Part shown: in pieces, positions 28,138 to 37,654 of the stretch
How positions within the stretch are numbered: position 1 is the first letter of the stretch
How the letters are laid out: each line of letters starts with the position of its first letter
Origin: Octadecabacter arcticus 238
Lineage (GTDB): Bacteria; Pseudomonadota; Alphaproteobacteria; Rhodobacterales; Rhodobacteraceae
NCBI RefSeq assembly: GCF_000155735.2
Contig: NC_020908.1
Coordinates: forward strand, 873,001-937,000
DNA: 64,000 nucleotides
Direction: 5' to 3'
The notes under the pieces: generated by a model
Told to the model about the DNA's origin: nothing
The model's input: only the letters and a program-made list of their open reading frames with translations
The model's database searches: none
Translations under genes and position numbers: made by a program

Positions 28138-28180
28138 TTTTGTACAAAATATTTCGGGCGAGTTATCGGTTTGTACAAAA
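28138..28180. promoter_or_regulatory. Pair of TTTTGTACAAAA palindromes, candidate operator
   Basis: TTTTGTACAAAA (28138-28149) and TTTGTACAAA (28170-28179) are perfect palindromes with centres 31 bases apart, close to three helical turns. They lie between the SDR stop and the acetyltransferase gene. Confidence 0.5.
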
Positions 28181-28282
28181 CTATTTGGTATAGATTTGGT
28201 TAATGGGCCGAGGATTGCCGTGGGTATTGAGTTTTGAAAGTTAACAGAACATGACCCCGCGCTGGGCGAGGAGCTGGGCGTC

Positions 28283-28708
28283 ATGTGCGCCGCGTTTGTG
28301 GGCATGCAAGGCCGGATTGATCCGCCGTCGTCGCTGGGTGATCTGACGGTGGAGCGGTTGTCGCAGACTGCATCAGAGGCCGAGGTTTGGGTGGCAACCA
28401 CAAAAGCTCAAACGACTGAATTTGGGCTCATCGCGGGTACGGTGATCCTGACGCCGAAAGACAAGGTGCTTTGCGTTGGCAAACTCGCCGTGCGGAACCG
28501 CCGTACGGGTTTCGGTCGAGCATTGATGGCACTCGCCGAAGAGCGGTCACAGGCGCAGGGGTTTGGGTGGCTTGAACTGCAAAGCCGGGTGGAGTTGGTT
28601 GAGGTCCATGCCGTGTTCAAGGCGCTTGGGTTTCGCGAGATCGGACGGACCACGCACGCGGGATATGTCAGGCCGACGTCGATTTTGTTTCGTAAAAGGG
28701 TTGGGTGA
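28283..28708 (+). CDS. GNAT-family N-acetyltransferase
   Basis: A 141-codon frame whose C-terminal 80 residues hold the acetyl-CoA site: VGKLAVRNRRTGFGRALMAL (the V...R..G.G..L block), then the LELQSRVELVEVHAVFKALGF helix-strand and a final TS.LFRKRV strand. The N-terminus is uncertain: coding potential (LTEHDPALGEELGV) continues upstream to about 28240 without a good start codon, and a one-base change near 28237 would add MK. So the gene may start at a non-standard codon or be lightly damaged. Substrate unknown. Confidence 0.7.
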   Translation: MCAAFVGMQGRIDPPSSLGDLTVERLSQTASEAEVWVATTKAQTTEFGLIAGTVILTPKDKVLCVGKLAVRNRRTGFGRALMALAEERSQAQGFGWLELQSRVELVEVHAVFKALGFREIGRTTHAGYVRPTSILFRKRVG

Positions 28709-29088
28709 ATTTGGCGAAGGTCGGGTTTGAGCCCACTTTACTGTTTTTCTGTGTTACAACGTGTGACCGCTATGCGCACTCGCAACCGTGCGAAGCGGAA
28801 AGCATCAGGGTGCGAATAGTTCGGCTGGAACACTATTGCGAAACACATCCAACCACCCCACTGAATTAAAATTCAGAAAATGAAATCAATCGAGTATATC
28901 ATGTCAAAATCATTCATCGCAGCGTCAGTACTGGCGCTCAAACTTTCCACCCCTGTCCTTGCCGATCCAGCACTGGGCTTTGGTCTTAACTTCACATTCG
29001 GAAATGGCAGCGTGAACACTGGCGTTGGCGTCCGCGCTTTTTCAGATGACGAGCAGTACAAGGGCGCCGCGTCGGTTGGTCTTGATTA

Positions 29089-30702
29089 GTAACTCCCAAG
29101 CACCCCAGCCGATAACGGGTTTTTGTCAGTTTTGATGTTTGAATCCAAGGTCTCCTTGGTTATTAGGCGCATGAATTTTCTGTTGTGGTCTGAATTTCGT
29201 GGCGCTGTGACGATTTCTCTGAATCATTGGTGGAATGGACCAAGTTACTGCTCTTGAACAACTCCTCGCCACGGCTCTGCGCAGGATCGCCGAGTTGGAA
29301 GCCGCGTTGGCGAGCATGGCGCAAGAGAATGCGGATCTGCGGCGTCAGTTGGCCAAGAACAGCAGTAATAGCAGCAAGCCGCCTTCGAGTGATGGGTTGA
29401 AGAAGCCGGTACCGCGTAGCCTGCGTGGTAAGTCCGGTAAGAAAAGTGGTGGCCAAGTTGGCCACCGAGGCGACACCCTACGTCAGACAGCAACGCCTGA
29501 CTTTGTGGAGCGACATGAGGCTGAGGCCTGTGGCACCTGTCAGCATGGCTTGACGGCTGGGATGATCAAGGCGGTGGAGAGGCGTCAGGTTTATGACATA
29601 CCGGTGCCGCGTCTGGAGGTCACAGAGCATCAGGCAGCGATTTATTGTTGTGGCCATTGCCGAGCCACGACGACAGCCACCTTTCCCGATGGCGTGAATG
29701 CACACGTGCAATACGGTAAGCGCATTCGGGCGGCGGCGGTCTACTGCAATGTTCAGCAGCTGATCCCCGAGGATCGGGTCTGCCAACTCCTGCGTGATTT
29801 GTTTGGTGCCACCAGCCTATGCGCGGCCAGCGTGACCAACTGGGTGAACGGCACAGCGCGTACCTTGGGTGGCGTCGTCGAACACATTCTGGCCCGGCTC
29901 AATGAAGGCGGCGTTCGGCATCTGGATGAGACCGGACTTCGTGTTGATGGTAAGCTGCACTGGCTGCACTCAATCAGCGATCTCGCCTTCACGCATTATC
30001 GCATCAGCGCCAAGCGCGGTGCTGTTCCATCCTTCCTGACCGGCGGGACAATTGTTCATGACCACTGGAAGTCCTATTACGCCCATATGAGTGGGGTGGA
30101 CGCGCACGCCCTGTGCGGGGCGCATCATTTACGGGAACTCAAGGCCATCGAAGAAATCGAAAAGGAGCCGTGGGCGTGCGCGATGAGCGTGCTGCTCAAC
30201 AGCGCCAATCAGCTCAAGTGCGCGGCTCAGGGGCGAGGCGAGACCGAACTCCCCACGTCGGTTCACCACGACATCCTCACCAAATACATGGCGATCCTCA
30301 CCGAGGGCCTCGCCTTCCATGAGCGACAAGACCCACTGGCTAGACGCACTGGTGCGCGAGGCCGAAAAGCCAGGCGGCCAGGCCATAACCTTCTGGTCCG
30401 CTTGCGCGACTACCGTGATGACGTCCTAAGGTTCCTTACGGACTTCACAGTTCCCTTCACCAACAATCAGGCCGAACGGGACCTGCGCATGATGAAGTTG
30501 CGCATGAAAATCTCGGGAACTTTCCGCACCCTCGAGGGCGCGCAGGTCTTCGCTGACATCAGATCCGTCATCTCGACGGTCAGAAAACACGGGGGCAATA
30601 TCCTCGAAACACTCACCCTATCACCACAACAGATCATCGCTCGGCTCTAACGTCGCAAGGGCAACACAAAACCCGATATCCGATGGGGTCCTTGGGAGTT
30701 AC
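29089..30702 (+). mobile_element. IS66-family element, copy 1 (1614 bp), with 8-bp duplication
   Basis: The ends are GTAACTCCCAAGCACCCC and, inward from the right, GTAACTCCCAAGGACCCC. CTTGATTA occurs on both sides (29081-29088, 30703-30710), the 8-bp duplication typical of IS66. Only a tnpC-type transposase is encoded, without tnpA/tnpB, as in the short IS66 subgroup. Relative to the other two copies, it carries extra bases near 29133-29146. Confidence 0.95.
29235..30650 (+). CDS. IS66-family transposase (copy 1, intact)
   Basis: 471 residues: an N-terminal coiled coil (RIAELEAALASMAQENADLR), a Ser/Asn/Lys-rich linker, a zinc finger (C.C...C..C around CGTCQHG and YCCGHCRA), then the DDE core with VRHLDETGLRVDGKLHWLH (first Asp), VHDHWKSYY (second Asp) and the NNQAERDLRMMKLRMKISG Glu block. 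Identical in all but a few positions to the copies at 44.2 and 48.7 kb. Confidence 0.95.
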   Translation: MDQVTALEQLLATALRRIAELEAALASMAQENADLRRQLAKNSSNSSKPPSSDGLKKPVPRSLRGKSGKKSGGQVGHRGDTLRQTATPDFVERHEAEACGTCQHGLTAGMIKAVERRQVYDIPVPRLEVTEHQAAIYCCGHCRATTTATFPDGVNAHVQYGKRIRAAAVYCNVQQLIPEDRVCQLLRDLFGATSLCAASVTNWVNGTARTLGGVVEHILARLNEGGVRHLDETGLRVDGKLHWLHSISDLAFTHYRISAKRGAVPSFLTGGTIVHDHWKSYYAHMSGVDAHALCGAHHLRELKAIEEIEKEPWACAMSVLLNSANQLKCAAQGRGETELPTSVHHDILTKYMAILTEGLAFHERQDPLARRTGARGRKARRPGHNLLVRLRDYRDDVLRFLTDFTVPFTNNQAERDLRMMKLRMKISGTFRTLEGAQVFADIRSVISTVRKHGGNILETLTLSPQQIIARL

Positions 30703-30916
30703 CTTGATTATATGTTTGGCAGCCAAAGCTGGCGCGGTTCCCTCGGTGCGGCTTACATGATGGACAACAGCTATATCGAGCTGAACGGCGGCTATGACTT
30801 TAACAACGGCGGGTTTGACTTTGGCATTGGTGGCGGTTGGGCGAACACGACCGATGGCGACGCCGCGCCGGTTGAAGAGTCCCCAAGGGAAGGAGGTGCC
30901 TGATGGTTTTTTACTA

Positions 30917-32109
30917 TACTCCTGCGCCTGAATTGACCTGACGATTTTGGGCCTGCGATTCACTTCGTCGCATGGCCAAAGGCGGTTCAGTCTGTATTTT
31001 GAGTTTATGAGCAAGCAATACAAAACAGTCTCCTTATCCGACGAGCAGCGCATAGCACTTGAAGCGCTTTGCCGCCGCCGCAAAGTTGACGCCCTTGTTT
31101 GGAAACGGGCGCGCGCGTTTCTTCTTTTGGACGCAGGAGAAGACGCCGGAACGGTTTGCCGGATTTTGGATATTGGCCCGACAGTTTTGACGGAGTGGCG
31201 ATTTGCCTTTGCCGGTGCGGGACTATCGTTTTTCGGTCTGAAGGACTACAGCCAGCGTCAGGGTCATTTGTCCGTCGTGCAAGAGCAGGCGGTGAGAGCC
31301 CATTTCACCGCGCAGCCTGCCCGCAATGCCGATGAGGTCTGTGCCTATGTTCTAGCCGAGTGCGACCAAAACTACAGCACGTCGGGAGCCGCCAAGCTGA
31401 TGCGCCGCCTGGGGTTCGCGTATAAGAAACCACAATTGCTGCCTGCACAGGCCGATGAAGCCAAGCAGGCTGCGTTTATTGCCAAATATGAGGCCCTGAT
31501 GAACGGGTTGGCCGCAGATGAGATGGTTGTCTTTTCGGACGCTGTCCACCCCGAACACCAGAGCCGCCCCGCCCATGGTTGGTTTCCCAAGGGGCAAAAG
31601 ACGGCCCTGAAGGCGACATCAGGGCGCAAGCGGCTCAACATTCAGGGCGCGCTTGACCTTGAGACTTTCCAGGTCACCTTTGTGGAAGGCGAGAAGATCA
31701 ATGCCCAGACAACCCGACAGATGCTGGAAAAGTTGGAACGCAACAACCAAACCAAGACGGCCATCCACGTCTTTGTCGACAATGCCCGCTATCATCATGC
31801 CAAGATACTACAGCCATGGCTGGACAGCCCAGAACGTCGGGTGAAGTTGCATTTCTTGCCAGCATATGCCCCGCACCTCAACCCGATCGAGCGTCTTTGG
31901 GGTGTTATGCACAAATGGGTCACCCACAATCGGCACTATGCAACGTTCAACCAATTCACAGAGGCCATTTTCGACTTCTTCCGCAAGACCCTGCCAGAAA
32001 AATGGCCAGAGTTCCGCGACACCGTCACCGACAACTTCCGCGTCATATCGCTCAAGGAATACAAAGTGATTTGAGGGGAAAACCTCAGGTCAATTCAGGC
32101 GCGGGAGTA
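30917..32109 (+). mobile_element. IS630-family element, copy 1 (1193 bp)
   Basis: Ends TACTCCTGCGCCTGAATTGA and, inward from the right, TACTCCCGCGCCTGAATTGA, flanked by TA on each side (30915-30916, 32110-32111), the target of this family. The right border falls inside the PAS domain of the following gene. Confidence 0.93.
31007..32074 (+). CDS. IS630-family transposase (copy 1, intact)
   Basis: A 355-residue IS630/Tc1-type transposase, start MSKQYKTVSL with GAGTTT upstream (an in-frame earlier GTG-like start at 30947 is less likely). The N-terminal half has two helix-turn-helix regions (EQRIALEALCRRRKVDALVW; TSGAAKLMRRLGFAYKKPQ). The DDE residues are in VVFSDAVHPEHQ, HVFVDNARYHHAK and LNPIERLWGVMHKWVTHN. 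The inverted copy at 38.5 kb has a nonsense codon. Confidence 0.95.
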   Translation: MSKQYKTVSLSDEQRIALEALCRRRKVDALVWKRARAFLLLDAGEDAGTVCRILDIGPTVLTEWRFAFAGAGLSFFGLKDYSQRQGHLSVVQEQAVRAHFTAQPARNADEVCAYVLAECDQNYSTSGAAKLMRRLGFAYKKPQLLPAQADEAKQAAFIAKYEALMNGLAADEMVVFSDAVHPEHQSRPAHGWFPKGQKTALKATSGRKRLNIQGALDLETFQVTFVEGEKINAQTTRQMLEKLERNNQTKTAIHVFVDNARYHHAKILQPWLDSPERRVKLHFLPAYAPHLNPIERLWGVMHKWVTHNRHYATFNQFTEAIFDFFRKTLPEKWPEFRDTVTDNFRVISLKEYKVI

Positions 32110-33773
32110 TAGATGCTGATGGAAAGGTAAATGTGTGGAACCAAAATGCAGAAAGTATTACCAGGTATGATAAGCGCGAGGTAATGGGGCGAAACCTTGT
32201 TTCGAACTTCATCTCAAGAAAATATAGAGATTCAGTAGGTAAGGTCCTCTCTGACGCGCTTAATGGTAAGGAAACTGCAAATTTTGAATTTCCGTTGTTC
32301 AGTAAGTCAGGAGAGCAGATCGATGTTTTGCTCAATTCAACGACACGGCGCAATGCCTCTGGTGAAGCTGTTGGTGTCATCGGTGTGGGTCAGGATGTCA
32401 CCGAACAAAAGAGGGCCAATGATCTCATCTGGAAGCAAGCCCATTACGACATCCTGACCGGACTGCCGAACCGGCGAATGGCCAGAGATAGGCTGGAAGA
32501 GACAATTAAGAAGTCGCGCCGCACCGGTTTACCGTTTGCGCTTTTGATGTTGGATATTGATCGTTTTAAAGAAGTGAACGACGCGCTGGGACATGCGCAA
32601 GGGGACTTATTACTGGTTGAAATCGGGCGTCGAATCACCAAATGTGTGCGTGAATCTGATACCGTTTCCCGCTTGGGCGGCGACGAATTTGCCATTATCC
32701 TGTCCGACCTAGAGCAGATCGAAAAATCTGGACATGTAGCCCAGAAAATTATTGAGGCGCTGGCAATGCCGTTTCGACTGGGAGATAATACGTCCTTTGT
32801 GTCAGCCAGTATGGGTATTACCCTGTCTCCGAACGATGCGGTTGATTCTGATACGCTCAGGGTGAACGCCGATGAGGCGATGTATCTTGCCAAAAAATCA
32901 GGAGGCAACCGCGTTTGCCACTACACAAAGGCTTTGCGCAAATCCAACGAAACGCGCAGGCGTATGCTCAGTGATTTGCGCGGCGCACTGCTGAAAAAAC
33001 AGATCAAAGTTCAGTATCAGCCCATCGTTGAAATTGCGACGGGCAAGATTTTCAAGGCCGAGGCGCTGATGCGCTGGCAGCACCCTGAATTTGGTGTGGT
33101 CGAGCCCAAACGATTCATACCACTGGCTGAAGAATCAGGGCTTATTCATGAATTGGGCGACTGGATATTCCAAGAGGCGACGCGCGAGGTCGCGCGCTGG
33201 AGGGAGCTGTTTGACCCGAAATTTCAGGTGAGTGTGAATGTGTCGCCCGTACAGTTTCGTCAGAACGGGAAAAGTCACGAACCGTTGTGGATCAGGCATT
33301 TGCGTCGAGAGGATTTGTCCGGACGAAGTCTTATCGTTGAAATCACCGAAGGTGTTTTGGTCAAAGCTGAGATGAGCGTTAAAGAAAATCTTCTGTTATT
33401 GCGAAAAGCGGGCATTCAGGTGGCGTTGGATGATTTCGGCACAGGGTATTCATCGCTGGCCTACTTGAAGACATTCGACATCGACTACCTCAAGATCGAT
33501 CAGTCTTTTGTGCGAAACATGGGGGCCGATACTGACGATCAGGCCCTGTGTGAGGGGATTATTGTCATGGCGCATAAACTTGGACTGAAGGTGATCGCGG
33601 AGGGGGGGGAGACCGAAAAGCAGCTATCTATACTTGAATCGTTCGGGTGCGACTATGCCCAAGGCTGGTTGTATTCAAAGGCTGTCACGGCCGAGAATTT
33701 GGAGATCATTTTGCAAAAGCAAGCCGATGCGGCGTTGCCGGTTTCCGGACGCGCGCTCACCCCCACCGGTTGA
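32110..33773 (+). pseudogene. PAS-GGDEF-EAL cyclic-di-GMP protein, 5' end removed by IS630
   Basis: Coding sequence runs right up to the IS630 border: DADGKVNVWNQNAESITRYD is the middle of a PAS domain, so the front of the gene is missing. The GGDEF domain follows with an intact active site (RLGGDEFAIIL) and the I-like R..D region, then an EAL domain with EALMRWQHP (the E-A-L), DDFGTGYSSLAYLK and KIDQSFV. Both enzymatic halves look functional, so the full protein could have made and/or broken c-di-GMP. A GTG at 32133 could permit expression of a shortened protein. The best local candidate for the missing front is the dCache fragment at 45762-46529. Confidence 0.85.
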
Positions 33774-33812
33774 GATACCCACAAACCTGCTGGTCGGGAC
33801 GCTGACCTAGGT

Positions 33813-34853
33813 TCAGGCTTTGGCGACATTACCGAGCAGCGTTTCATAAATTCCAATCAGCGTGTCCGCTTCTTTCTCCAACGTAAAGTTTGCAACCACA
33901 TGGGCGCGCGCCGCGGTCGACCAGCGGGGGAGGATTGCCGGATCGGACAATGCGCTGTCTAAAGCGTTGCTCATCGCTGCGATATCATCACGCGGGATCA
34001 AACGGCCAGTTTCGCCATTAACGATCAATTCTTCGAACGCACCGACGCGCGTGGCAATCACTGGCACGCCGCAGGCCATGGCCTCCAAGGGGGTCAGGCC
34101 AAAGCCTTTCCAGCGTTGCGGCGCAATAAACAGATCCAGCGCTTAATACCATTCAGGGATCGCGTCCACGGTCACCTCGCCGCAAAAACGGATGCGATCA
34201 GTCAGACCCGCTGCGGAGATTTTATCTTTCAAACCTTGCTCAAACGCGGTGTGGTCTTTCGTGGCGCGGCCAAGGATTATGCCTGTGATATCAGGGTGAC
34301 TGGCCAGATTTGCCAAAACTGCATCCACAAATACGTCAGTGCCTTTTTGGGCGCGGATACGGCCAAAGCAGCCGATGAGCCGTCCGTCAGGCAAGCCAAG
34401 GTGCGCACGCAGGTCGCTTTTATCAGCGGGGTAGAACTGTGCGGGATCAATGCCATGATGCACCACGGTGGCGGGCTTGGCTAAATAGGCGGCCCCTTTG
34501 GCAGACGTTGCGACAACGGCATCCATGTGTGAAATCAGCCATTTGGTATAACCGGAATGTTCGCGCTGTGAGGCTGAGGTGAACAGCAGTTTCCAGTTCT
34601 TGCGCAGCACGACCTTAAACCCAAGCCCCAACAACATCTTAACATTGCGCCGCGCGTGCCAGACGCGCAGCGGTTCGCGGGCCAGCAAGGCCACGCGGGT
34701 CAAGGAGATGTGCGGCGTGTTTGCGGGCAATCCTGGTCCTGTGGCCTTGATTGCAATTTTGCAGGCTTGCAGCGGCACCAACCGCGCAATCGTGGCCGTG
34801 ACACCTGACAGGCGTTTCTTAAGGTTCGGGGCAATGACAATCGGGTCGGTCAT
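33813..34853 (-). pseudogene. Family 4 glycosyltransferase with one in-frame stop
   Basis: On the minus strand from 34853 the gene reads MTDPIVIAPNLKKRLSGVTA, then the second Rossmann domain with LIGCFGRIRAQKGTDVFVDA. TAA at 34143-34145 interrupts DAIPEWY*ALDLFIAPQRWK in frame; the expected next block GFGLTPLEAMACGVPV, with the EX7E donor-binding motif, follows directly, and the C-terminus is complete at 33813. So a single base change inactivates an otherwise whole glycosyltransferase of about 346 residues, of the kind that builds LPS or capsule. Its ATG overlaps the stop of the preceding GT25-like gene. Confidence 0.88.
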
Positions 34854-35427
34854 GGGCGAAAATCCAGTGCAATTAAAATCATGCGGCGTTGGGCGACGCC
34901 GACGTAGCGCAGGGATCGCACCGCCATGCGGACTTGGCTGAGAATACGACGCTGTCGAAAGCGGGCTTGTTGTTTTTCGGAAAACGCAGACATATCCGGT
35001 TTGGGCTGGCTAAGCGGCGCAGATGACACCTGAATGGGGGCAGGGAGGGGTGTGGTGATTTGCCGACGTATTTGGCGCGATTGCGGACCTCAAGATTGAT
35101 ATGGTCGATGCCAGTTCCAGTCTTAATGGTGGTCAGAAATTGTGGCGTTTGCGCCGACAGCAAAGCGTCGTCTTCAAAAACTAAACAAGGGTCATCTTCT
35201 GCGGCAATCAGTGCCCAAACGGATCGGTGTGACGCATACAACGCCTTTTCGATTTGGCGCATGGGCCGTTCCCACATCGCCCAGCTTAGATCGTCGCTCG
35301 GCGGTGACAGCGTGTCCGGCGTGATCGCGTCTACCCGTTCATAGATCAGCCCAAACCGCGAGAGTTGCGCATCTTGAAACGCCATTCGCGTCGTGGCCGT
35401 GGCGACATTGATCACGCGAATTTTCAA
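34850..35427 (-). pseudogene. Family 25 glycosyltransferase, frameshifted and internally deleted
   Basis: The N-terminal 115 or so residues match GT25 (LPS beta-galactosyltransferase-like): MKIRVINVATATTRMAFQDA, HRSVWALIAAEDDPCLVFED, then HINLEVRNRAKYVGKSPHP. Near 35035, in a C-rich stretch, the reading frame changes. The other frame continues APLSQPKPDMSAFSEKQQAR to a TGA that overlaps the next gene's ATG at 34853, which shows this was the natural 3' end. The expected central part of about 80 residues is missing. The TTG start overlaps the stop of a GT4 remnant upstream. Confidence 0.75.
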
Positions 35428-35490
35428 TTTTTCGGTCCGTTTTCAAACAGGTCCAGATATTGATCCACAATGCCACGCTTGGAAAACAGA
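35424..35490 (-). pseudogene. C-terminal tail of a family 4 glycosyltransferase, separated by IS30/IS3
   Basis: The minus strand reads LFSKRGIVDQYLDLFENGPKN and a stop that overlaps the GT25 start. Such a tail closes many GT4 proteins. The GT4 fragment at 37655-38454 lacks exactly this tail and has the same strand and order, so the two are most likely ends of one gene pushed apart by IS insertions. Confidence 0.65.
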
Positions 35491-36063
35491 GCTTGGATTC
35501 AAACATCAAGTGCAACGGTTGATTTGAAGGCCGCGATTTCGTCGGCCATGGCTTCAGCGGGTGTTCTCCATCCGAGGGTTTTTCTCGGACGGTTGTTCAT
35601 CAGGTTTGCAACGTCGTTCAGCCATGTTTGGCTTGCACCGTTCAGGTCAGTTCCTTTGGGCATGAACTGACGCAGCAGTCCGTTGGTGTTCTCGTTGCTG
35701 CCGCGCTGCCAGGGGGCGTGCGGATCGCAGAACCAGATATCTATTTTCAATCGCCGCGCCAATTCCGGATGGCAGGCCATTTCGGAGCCACGGTCATAGG
35801 TCATGCTCTTGCGCAAAGCAGCGGGTAGTCGTCTCATCTGGCGGGTGAAGCTGTCGAGCGCGGCCTCGGCCCCATTGCCGTCCATTTTGCAAAGAATGAC
35901 AAAGCGTGTCTTGCGCTCGACCAAGGTCCCCACTGACGAGCGATTGAATGCGCCCTTGATGAGGTCGCCCTCCCAATGGCCTGGTACCAGTCGTGCTTCG
36001 ATCTCTTCAGGGCGGTTGATAATGCGCAATGATTCCGGGACCATAGCACTGCCCGCCCCTCCG
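35491..36063 (-). pseudogene. IS30-family transposase, C-terminal half
   Basis: About 183 codons survive: INRPEEIEARLVPGHWEGDL (first Asp block), SSVGTLVERKTRFVILCKMD, MTYDRGSEMACH (second Asp), IDIWFCDPHAPWQRGSNENT with the catalytic Glu and NGLLRQFMPKGTDL. This is a clear IS30 DDE core. The N-terminal DNA-binding half is missing because an IS3 element begins at 36064; the codons upstream of about 36055 come from IS3. The 3' end, with stop at 35499, reaches the border with the glycosyltransferase tail. Confidence 0.88.
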
Positions 36064-36128
36064 TGCCAATAAGCGTGAGGCAATTGACTGGCTAAAGTTT
36101 ACACTTGAGGGCGTAGGAGAACGAACCC

Positions 36129-36611
36129 ATGGTTATGCCTTCACAATCACCACTTTCGCCAGATGCTGGATCTGGAGCCGTTTTGGCCCCGACGTCGCCT
36201 CCCCGCGTTGTTAATGCGCCGTTGGCTCCCACAGCGGAACTGACGAGCATCCCGAAGCGACGCAACTTCACAGCCAAATACAAACTGCGCATTCTGGATG
36301 AGACGGACCAAGTGGCAGACACTGGCGGGGTTTCCGCCATTCTACGGCGGGAGGGGCTTTATTCCTCTGCACTGACCGATTGGCGCCGTGCGCGGGCGGC
36401 CGGCACATTGGGTGCATTGCAGCCAATGCGCCGTGGCCCACAAAAGGCACCTGCCAATCCATTGCAAGCTGAGCTGGCCAAGGCCAACCGTGAGGTGACA
36501 GCCTTGCGGCGCCGTCTGGATCAGGCGGAAGCCATCATTGCCATCCAAAAAAAAGTGGCGGGACTTCTGGACGAGATGGAGCAGACGCAAGAGCGCAGCG
36601 GCAAATCATGA
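36129..36611 (+). CDS. IS3-family OrfA (copy 1)
   Basis: 160 residues: a Pro/Ser-rich front, then a helix-turn-helix of the IS3/HTH_Tnp_1 kind ([18 protein letters not shown], then [20 protein letters not shown]), and a leucine-zipper-like coiled coil at the end ([20 protein letters not shown]). It overlaps OrfB by ATGA rather than through a clear slippery site, so OrfB may be reached by coupling. Confidence 0.9.
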   Translation: MVMPSQSPLSPDAGSGAVLAPTSPPRVVNAPLAPTAELTSIPKRRNFTAKYKLRILDETDQVADTGGVSAILRREGLYSSALTDWRRARAAGTLGALQPMRRGPQKAPANPLQAELAKANREVTALRRRLDQAEAIIAIQKKVAGLLDEMEQTQERSGKS

Positions 36612-37621
36612 TGGCCGTCGCGATTGCATTGCCCACCGGCAGCGGCTTGACCTCGGCTGTCTGCGCCGCGCTATCATTATCGCGCGCGAGCGTTCTTCGA
36701 CAGCGTGCGGCGCTGACGGCACCACCACGCACACGCCCACCGCGCGCAGCGTCTTCGCGGGCTCTGCCGGAAAGGGAAAGAGACCAGGTATTGCACCACC
36801 TGCGCGAACCCCGCTTTGCGGATCAGACGCCCACAGAGGTCTTTGCCACCTTGCTGGATGAAGGCACCTATCTGTGTTCAATCCGCACGATGTATCGGAT
36901 ATTGGCCGCGCAGGGCGAAGTTGGCGAACGCCGCCGACAGCGCACACATCCCGTCTATCAAAAGCCTGAACTTCTAGCTGAAGCCCCCAATCAGGTCTGG
37001 TCTTGGGACATCACCAAGCTGAGGGGCCCGGTGAAATGGTCCTACTTCTATCTCTATGTCATCCTCGACATCTTCAGCCGCCGCGTTGTTGGCTGGCGCG
37101 TCGAGCACGCGGAGAGCGCCAGCCAGTTCAAAGAGCTGTTCATCGACGCGATGGAAAAACACGAGGTTCCACGCGATCAGCTGACATTGCATGCAGATCG
37201 CGGTGGGCCCATGAAGGCAAAGACGACAGCCCTGATGCTGGTTGATCTTGGTGTGCTCAAGTCCCACAGTCGGCCCCACACCTCAAACGACAACCCGTTC
37301 TCCGAAGCCCACTTCAAAACACTGAAATATCAGCCAGAGTTCCCCAAGAACTTTGAAACCATCGAGCAGGCTCGCGCATTCTGCCGCAGGCTCTTTGCAT
37401 GGTATAACCAAGACCATCATCACGCCGGGATTGGTCTGATGACGCCCGACCAAATCCATTTTGGGCAGGCCCAAGAAATCTACACCGCGCGACAAGCAAC
37501 ACTAGACGCGGCATTCCTCGCCACGCCCGAACGCTTCGTACACAAACCACCAAAACCGCCTCAAATCCCGACCGCCGTCTGGATCAACCCACCAAAACCA
37601 ACCGAAGAAACCCAAGCCTAA
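36608..37621 (+). CDS. IS3-family OrfB transposase (copy 1)
   Basis: 337 residues with an N-terminal HTH_21-like region and an rve DDE core: [20 protein letters not shown] (first Asp), [16 protein letters not shown] (second Asp), and [20 protein letters not shown] (Glu). The C-terminal tail is Pro/Lys-rich. Intact frame; copy 2 differs mainly by a three-residue insertion in a PPKPP repeat. Confidence 0.93.
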   Translation: MMAVAIALPTGSGLTSAVCAALSLSRASVLRQRAALTAPPRTRPPRAASSRALPERERDQVLHHLREPRFADQTPTEVFATLLDEGTYLCSIRTMYRILAAQGEVGERRRQRTHPVYQKPELLAEAPNQVWSWDITKLRGPVKWSYFYLYVILDIFSRRVVGWRVEHAESASQFKELFIDAMEKHEVPRDQLTLHADRGGPMKAKTTALMLVDLGVLKSHSRPHTSNDNPFSEAHFKTLKYQPEFPKNFETIEQARAFCRRLFAWYNQDHHHAGIGLMTPDQIHFGQAQEIYTARQATLDAAFLATPERFVHKPPKPPQIPTAVWINPPKPTEETQA

Positions 37622-37654
37622 AGTCCAAAAGCCACTGTCTCAAAGTCGTTGACA

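Larger units (their letters stand above)
28901..30903 (+). pseudogene. Small exported beta-rich protein, split by IS66
   Basis: The host gene occupies 28901-29088 and 30703-30903. Removing the IS66 and one copy of the duplication CTTGATTA restores an open frame of about 125 codons that runs ...SVGLDYMFGSQSW... across the junction. The product has a signal peptide (SFIAASVLALKLSTPVLA) and alternating Gly/aromatic strands (FGLNFTFGNGSVN, YIELNGGYDFNNGGFDFGIG), as in small outer-membrane or surface beta proteins. No family is recognised. An upstream ATG at 28880 is in frame. A palindrome CTGAATTAAAATTCAG (28861-28876) lies just upstream. Confidence 0.75.
36064..37654 (+). mobile_element. IS3-family element, copy 1 (about 1591 bp)
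   Basis: Ends TGCCAATAAGCGTGAGGCA and, inward from the right, TGTCAACGACTTTGAGACA, imperfect inverted repeats; the inverted copy at 46530-48129 has the same ends. The bases just outside differ and show no direct repeat. The exact borders could be a few bases further out, since both copies share CCTCCG on the left and CGTTC on the right. Confidence 0.85.
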
